From Epiperipatus broadwayi (lineage: Eukaryota > Onychophora > Udeonychophora > Euonychophora > Peripatidae), in the NCBI GenBank assembly GCA_028023455.1, contig JAQFVV010012394.1, positions 21,038,353 through 21,102,352 of the forward strand: a stretch of 64,000 nt of DNA, written 5' to 3'. Below the pieces are notes generated by a model. That model was given only the letters and a program-made list of their open reading frames with translations, made no database searches and was not told the DNA's origin. Made by a program: the position numbers and the translations under genes. Position 1 is the first letter of the stretch; every line of letters begins with the position of its first letter. Of this stretch, positions 58,850 through 64,000 are shown piece after piece.

Positions 58850-60210
58850 ATTTTTTTTAATCCACATTAAAAATCACAATTTTCATTAAAAAAAAAAACA
58901 ATAATAGAAATTTCCTAGAAAAAATAATAATTTTTTTTAAAAATCTAAATTTCAAAAACAATATTTAGCCAATATTTATTAGTAAATAAAATAAAAATTT
59001 TTACCAGTGTAATCACATGATAAAAAACTCAATACTACCAAAATAAAATATTAAAAAATAATATTTTGCAATCATTAGTAATTAAGAAATGATCAAAAAA
59101 ATTAATATAAAAATGTCTAAAAAAGTCAAATTAGTCTAGAAATCAAATATCAAAAATATTAATAATTAAGAAATGATGAAAACATTAACATAATCACATG
59201 ATCAGAAAAAATTAAATAACTCTAGAAATCAAATATCAAAAATAATATTAATTAAGAAATGCACAAAAAAGTAATGCATTGAAGTGATCAAAAAGAAATC
59301 ACATAACACCAAAAATCAAATATCAAAAATATTAGCAATGAAGAAATGACCAAGAAAACATCAAATATCAAAAATATTAGTAATTAGGAAATGACTAAAA
59401 AAATAGCATAATAAAAAATTAAAAACAGTACAAAAGTATTTTACTTTTAAAACTAACACCAAAAAAATATTTGGCAAATACTACTAATTAGGAAATAATC
59501 CCAAAAATTAGCATGTAAGCAAAAAAAATCAAGGAATTCTCAAAATCAAATGTCAAAAAAATTAGTAATTAGGGAATGACTAAAAAACATTAAATATCAA
59601 AAATATTAGTAATTAGGAAATAACCAAAAAAATTAGCATAATAAAAATTAAAACAATATTTAAGTATTTTACTTTTAAAATATGCCAACCCCATGTAATC
59701 ATCTTAATGTTAAGTTTGACAGTCAGATAAAAAATGCAAAAAGACAATATATAACAAATATTAGTAATTAAAAAATGACCAAAAAATTAGCATAATCATG
59801 TAACCAAAAAATAAAATTATCAAAATAAAATATCAAAAAATAATATGCTGCAAATATCAGTAATTAAAAAATGACAAAAAAATTACTGTAATCATGTATT
59901 CATATTATCAAAAATAGTGTATATTAAAATCAAAATGTTAAGTGAAAAAATACAAATTTCAAAAGTATTTAGAGTAAAGTGTTTTAATTTTACAATTAAT
60001 AAGTACCACATTTTAAATTTCACCAAATGTTCAATTATAACAAATATATTAAAATTTTAAGATGTAGTAGCAGAATACAGAAAAAATGCATAACTTATGA
60101 ATTTAATAATGAAAAATATGTTGGAATAAAAATATTTTAATGTTACAATTAGCAAACAACACATTTTAAACTTCATCAAATGTTCAATTATGGGAGAAAT
60201 ATTATCAATC
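58850..60210 (+). repeat. Left inverted arm, AT-rich subrepeats
   Basis: Repeats of about 60 bp: AAATATCAAAAATATTAGTA, ATTAGGAAATGACCAAAAAA and TTAGCATAATCACATGA. The inner part has a different subunit, TTTTAATTTTACAATTA with CACATTTTAAATTTCACCAA and ATGTTCAATTAT, twice (59979, 60139). Confidence 0.8.
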
Positions 60211-62039
60211 AATATAAACCGCATATAATAAATAAAATTATAATGCTGTATTACAGTCAATTAAAAAATAAAAGAAAATAAAAAATTATTTAATCAACAT
60301 AAAAACTTGAATGTAAAAAAATGTACAAGTATTTATCTATTTATTTAACATTAAAATTAATGGAAGAATTAACAAAGATTAAATTTATATTTTGTGTTAA
60401 TTTTTGAAAATTAAAATTGATTTTATATTATCTCTATACCAACAAGCACCACAATGTTTTATTTCTTTATGTTGTAGACAGAAAAAAGGAATATCCAGTG
60501 AAAAATGTTGTGTCTAATGACACCTTGTAATTTTAAAGGTTCACCTCTGACCTCTTATTTTTTACAGCTGCAAAAAATTATCTGACCAAAAAATTAAAAC
60601 AAAATTAAATGTTTATAATCTTTAAATAAAATGAGCATTTGCATAAGGAAAACCCCTACAATAATAGCATCAGAATACTTACTTTATATTGATTTTTTTA
60701 AAGTAAGATATTGTTTTTAACGCTATAAAAAATGAGAGATTAAAGGTGAGCACTTTGGGATGGCAGGGTGACTCCAGTCAGGGTGATTCCAGTCACCAAA
60801 TATATTACCCACTATTTTTTTCTGACTATCGTTTAAAGAAAACAGGACTCTATGATGCATGCAGCCATTGAGATAATATAAAATTATTTTAATTTTTAAA
60901 ATCAATGTAAAATATAAATTTAATATTTGTTAATTCTAACATTAATTTTAATATTTAATAAACTGATAAGCATTTGTATATATTTTCTACAAGTAAGTTT
61001 TTGTGTTGGTCTAGTAATTTTATATTTGTTTTTATTGTTTAATTGTGTATAATATAGTTTTATGGTTGTATTTTTAATTTTAATATTTTTTATAAGTGGC
61101 TTACATTCATTAGCAATATTTTTACAATTTATCCAAACCACTTCAAACACTTTTTAACAAAACTCTTTATATATATATATATATATGCATACACCTATGT
61201 TTTGACTGTCCTGCAGTCTTCTTCAGAGCTATGATATAATGAATAAAATTTTTCTTGTGATTGAAATTTGATATTTAAAATGTAATGCTTGTTAATTGTA
61301 AAATTAAAATATTTTCATTTCAATACAGTTTTTTAATAATAGAAATTGTTAGTTAAGCACTTTTTCTGTTCTTTGCAGTTATATCTTGGGATTTTAATAT
61401 TTCACAAAAGTTAATGAAACTGCTGCTTGTGTTTTTGAAATTAAAATTTCCTTGTTTTCATTTTAAAATTGCATGAAAACCAAATGGATTATGCATGTGC
61501 CAATACCATAATTCTCTGTGGTTCAATTTCCTTTTTAATATGGTATATAGCATGTTAAAATTGGATAAATTTTCGATTTTTTCAATTTATTAGATTGTAC
61601 GAAGAAAATAAAATCATAAATGTGTTAACAGCAAAATGTAATTAGAAAATAGATTTCAACATGCTTTGAAGATTTTGCAATTTCAAGGCCTTCATTCTGA
61701 AATTAAATGTAATGCCATATACTATAAGTAAGTATTAAATTTTAGATTTTTTATTAATTTGTCTTTGTACTAATAATGTGTCTGTGTAGTGTATAAATTA
61801 GATTTGTAAATTAGACAATTATGTATAATGTAAGTTTGGGGATCTGATCCAAGTTTGAGGCATTTTTATTTTATAGACGTAATGACTCACAAAAAATTTA
61901 ATAATTTATTAGCATGTCTGGTTTTATATTAGTGTGTACAAGCATGTTTGTTTTATAACAAGTAATAATTTTAACTGCATCTATAAAACTAGGCTATTGT
62001 AGCACAGTGCAATGTAAATTTTAAATCTGATTATCAGAT
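60211..62039. other. Spacer of the foldback structure, no gene recognised
   Basis: AT-rich with no coding signal. At 61200-61235 (minus) the motif CTCTGAAGAAGACTGCAGGA then CAGTCAAAAC has a perfect five-pair stem between CTGAAGA and AAAAC, like the snapback families at 41.7 and 54.6 kb. A short direct repeat, GGGTGAYTCCAGTCA, is at 60767 and 60781. Confidence 0.45.
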
Positions 62040-62510
62040 GGCTAGAAAAGTTGTTGTTGATCAAGCAATCACAAAATTTACTAGGCATAGTATCATGTGA
62101 TAATAAAAACTCTTAAAACCAATAAAAGAAGTTTCAATTGGGGTATGTGTGTGTCTGATAATAACCATGGTTATATAGACCACATGGAATTGTATGCAGG
62201 CAAAGAATCAAATCCAGATTCGTATTTATGTCCTGGTACTCATGCTGTGGAGGCAGTAGTTTTACCACATCTTGCACCACATTATTTCAAGTTGGCAACT
62301 AGCGAGTTATATGCAAATAAATTATATCTCTGTGGAACAATAAGTATGACAAGATAGCATTACTAGTGTGCACAAAAAATATAAAGTATAGAAAGGAGAC
62401 TCATTTTATTATTGATAAAGACTGTAGCCCTCAATTTCTAGTTTTGGATAGACAAGAAGTCAATTGCTATGATTATAAATGCATATCCAACTTCTGGAAA
62501 TGATTTATTT
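62040..62510 (+). pseudogene. piggyBac-type transposase fragment
   Basis: Shifted frames follow the catalytic region of a piggyBac (DDE_Tnp_1_7) transposase. From 62040: MARKVVVDQAITKFTRHSIM, the 'VDEAMxxFxGR' block with a catalytic-type Asp. From 62097: the 'KTLKPxKxGxKxW' block as KTLKTNKRSFNWGMC, then SDNNHGYIDHMELYAGKES and AVEAVVLPHLAPHYFK. The 'DNxYTS' aspartate block is eroded to SELYAN, after which the frame jumps to LYLCGTISMTR, with an internal deletion. Past a stop at 62357, FWIDKKSIAMIINAYPTSGN (from about 62440) corresponds to the later 'WxDxKxVxxIxxxP' block. The enzyme would cut and paste at TTAA; with stops, frameshifts and a missing catalytic block this is dead. It lies between the arms of the foldback structure. 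Neither the N-terminus nor a zinc-binding tail is present. Confidence 0.85.
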
Positions 62511-62869
62511 TCTATTTTTTATTAGGAAAAATCTTTTTTTTATAGATGCCTTAAGGTTTTTTAACTTCTGGGTTACAATAAAATATGATAAATTCTTTTG
62601 GTTCTTTTTTTGCAAGTTCTGAAGCCATAAATTATCTCAGGTAAGAACTATTATATATGGTTTGAATATGAATTTTGTGAGAAATACAGAGAAATTATCA
62701 ATGAAGATGTAATTTTAAATTTAGTTAATGGTAAATTAGAAATTATGAACAAACAATAAAGTAATAATTTTTTTGGATATTAGAATTTTTTTCCTTATCT
62801 TTTTAATGGTAATCATTAATTTTCATAGCTTTATTTTGCCCTTAATCTTTCTGTTTTCTGTCAATATAT

Positions 62870-64000
62870 AGCATTTTACTTTAACATTATTAAAACTGAA
62901 GTTATTGTGAAAATTGGTCTCCAATAATTTTTTTTCAAATTCAATATGGCACTAAACATTGCAAAATAGTCACTGAATATTTGATGACATTTAAAATAAG
63001 ATGTTTTGTTGATGGTAAAATTAAAATACTTCGTTAAACACTAAGAATTTTTGAAAATTTTATTATTTTAACATAATAATTGTAATATAATATTAATATT
63101 TGCTACTTTTTTTAATATAGATACATAGTTACACTATTTTTTGACATTTCCTAATTATTATTATTTGCAACATATTGTTTTTGATATTTGATTTTGATAA
63201 TAATTTTACTTTTTGGTTATACTATTTTCTTTCCTCATTTCCTAATTACTAAGATTTATTGCATATCATTTTATTGCAATTTTTGTCTGCCATACTTAAT
63301 GTTAAGGTGAGCACATGGTTGTTTTTCATAGTCTAAAAGTAAAATGTTTGAGTTTACAGTCAAGAAATTTAAACTTATTTTATGTAGATTAAAATATATT
63401 TTCTACTCAAAAATCAACACCACTTTTGATAACAATGATATATTGTTTTTCATTAATTGTAAAATTAAAATACTTTACTTTAATTACATTTAATTCTTCT
63501 ATTAATTTATGTAATTCTTTTACTGTTATACTTATAATGCATGCGCACGATAAGGTTTGGCCACCATATTTGAAAGTAGAATACTTCAGTATTGTTTTTA
63601 ATTTTTTATTATTGTATATTTTTTGGTCATTTCCTGAGTACTAAGTTTTTTGATATTTGATTTGTTTGGTCATTTCCTAATTATTAATTTTTTGCTATTT
63701 GATTTTGAAGGTTATTTGATTTTTGGGGGGTCACGTGATCGTGCTAATTTTTGAGTAATTTCCTAATTACTAATATTTTCTAAATATTGGTTTTTCATAT
63801 GACATATTTTAAATGTAAAATACTCTATTGTTTTTAATTTCTTATTACAGTAATTTTTTTGGTCATTTCCTAATTACTAATATTTGCTAAATATTATTTT
63901 CTGATATTTGGAAAGAGGTTGGTTATGTGATTATGTTAATTTTTTGATCATTTTCTAATTATTAATATTTTTGATGCTTGATTTTTAGAATTATTTATTT
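62870..64000 (-). repeat. Right inverted arm, AT-rich subrepeats
   Basis: Contains TTTGGTCATTTCCTAATTAC, TAATATTTGCTAAATATT and TTTTTGATATTTGATTTT subunits, the complement of the left arm. It continues to the end of the window. Confidence 0.8.

Larger units (their letters stand above)
58850..64000. mobile_element. Long inverted-repeat (foldback-like) structure, right end outside window
   Basis: Subrepeat arrays at 58850-60210 and 62870-64000 are reverse complements of one another, subunit by subunit, including the single-copy landmark TTAATGTTAAGTTTGACAGT (59707) mirrored at TGCCATACTTAATGTTAAGG (63290). About 2.7 kb lies between, with a piggyBac transposase remnant. The right arm reaches the window end, so its true border is unknown. 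Confidence 0.7.

Overview
This is nuclear DNA of an AT-rich animal, most likely an invertebrate that I cannot place further. The evidence is its repeat types: CR1/Jockey-like and RTE-like LINEs, LTR retrotransposons with gag and RNase H remnants, a BED-finger hAT element, a piggyBac fragment, a tRNA-derived SINE, snapback MITEs, and long (TA)n and (TAA)n microsatellites. One exon ends in a textbook CAG|GTAAGT splice donor. There are no bacterial-style operons, rRNA genes or CRISPR arrays. Almost everything recognisable is mobile or satellite DNA. The single candidate host exon (24785-25208, minus strand) encodes a sequence I do not recognise.

Layout. 2.0-5.7 kb: a decayed L1/I-like LINE whose ORF1 is split by a 1.4-kb inverted-repeat element carrying degenerate telomere-like CCCTAA repeats; a second copy lies inverted at 43.0-44.2 kb. 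6.0-7.5 kb: minisatellites. 7.7-11.4 kb: two halves of CR1/Jockey-like LINEs in opposite orientations, a reverse transcriptase on minus and a PHD-finger ORF1 plus endonuclease start on plus. The second half is cut by a 178-bp MITE and followed by a diverged tandem array. 12.4-16.0 kb: no recognisable gene. 16.3-22.9 kb: an LTR retrotransposon with very long (about 2.47 kb) LTRs, a primer-binding site and a scrambled RNase H remnant. 22.9-24.4 kb: two head-to-tail dimers of a roughly 415-bp monomer, facing each other, each monomer with a hammerhead-ribozyme-like module. 24.8-25.2 kb: the host-like exon. 25.4-27.9 kb: a solo LTR of the same family, interrupted by a 547-bp palindrome with a hammerhead ribozyme in each arm. 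29.1-33.1 kb: a partial LTR element on minus (gag fragment, primer site, probable LTR). 36.4-38.6 kb: an RTE-like LINE on minus, invaded by a tRNA-derived SINE with a 14-bp target duplication and by a hairpin MITE, and abutting a 473-bp deleted hAT with a perfect 8-bp target duplication. 47.5-52.5 kb: a complete but gag-only LTR element on minus. 54.5 kb, 41.7 kb and 45.4 kb: snapback repeats. 58.9-64.0 kb: a long inverted-repeat structure built of short AT-rich subrepeats, running off the window, with a piggyBac transposase remnant between its arms.

The strongest signal is the hammerhead system. The 26.46-kb copy has the full three-helix architecture: CUGAUGA and GAAA cores, a four-pair stem II, a minimal stem III, a GUC cleavage triplet, and a two-part stem I with an internal loop. 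Related or decayed modules occur at 23.0-24.3, 39.8 and 58.1 kb. The tandem-monomer form at 23-24 kb resembles retrozyme or hammerhead-satellite organisation. A second theme is that LTR elements and palindromic MITEs repeatedly sit directly in (TA)n tracts.
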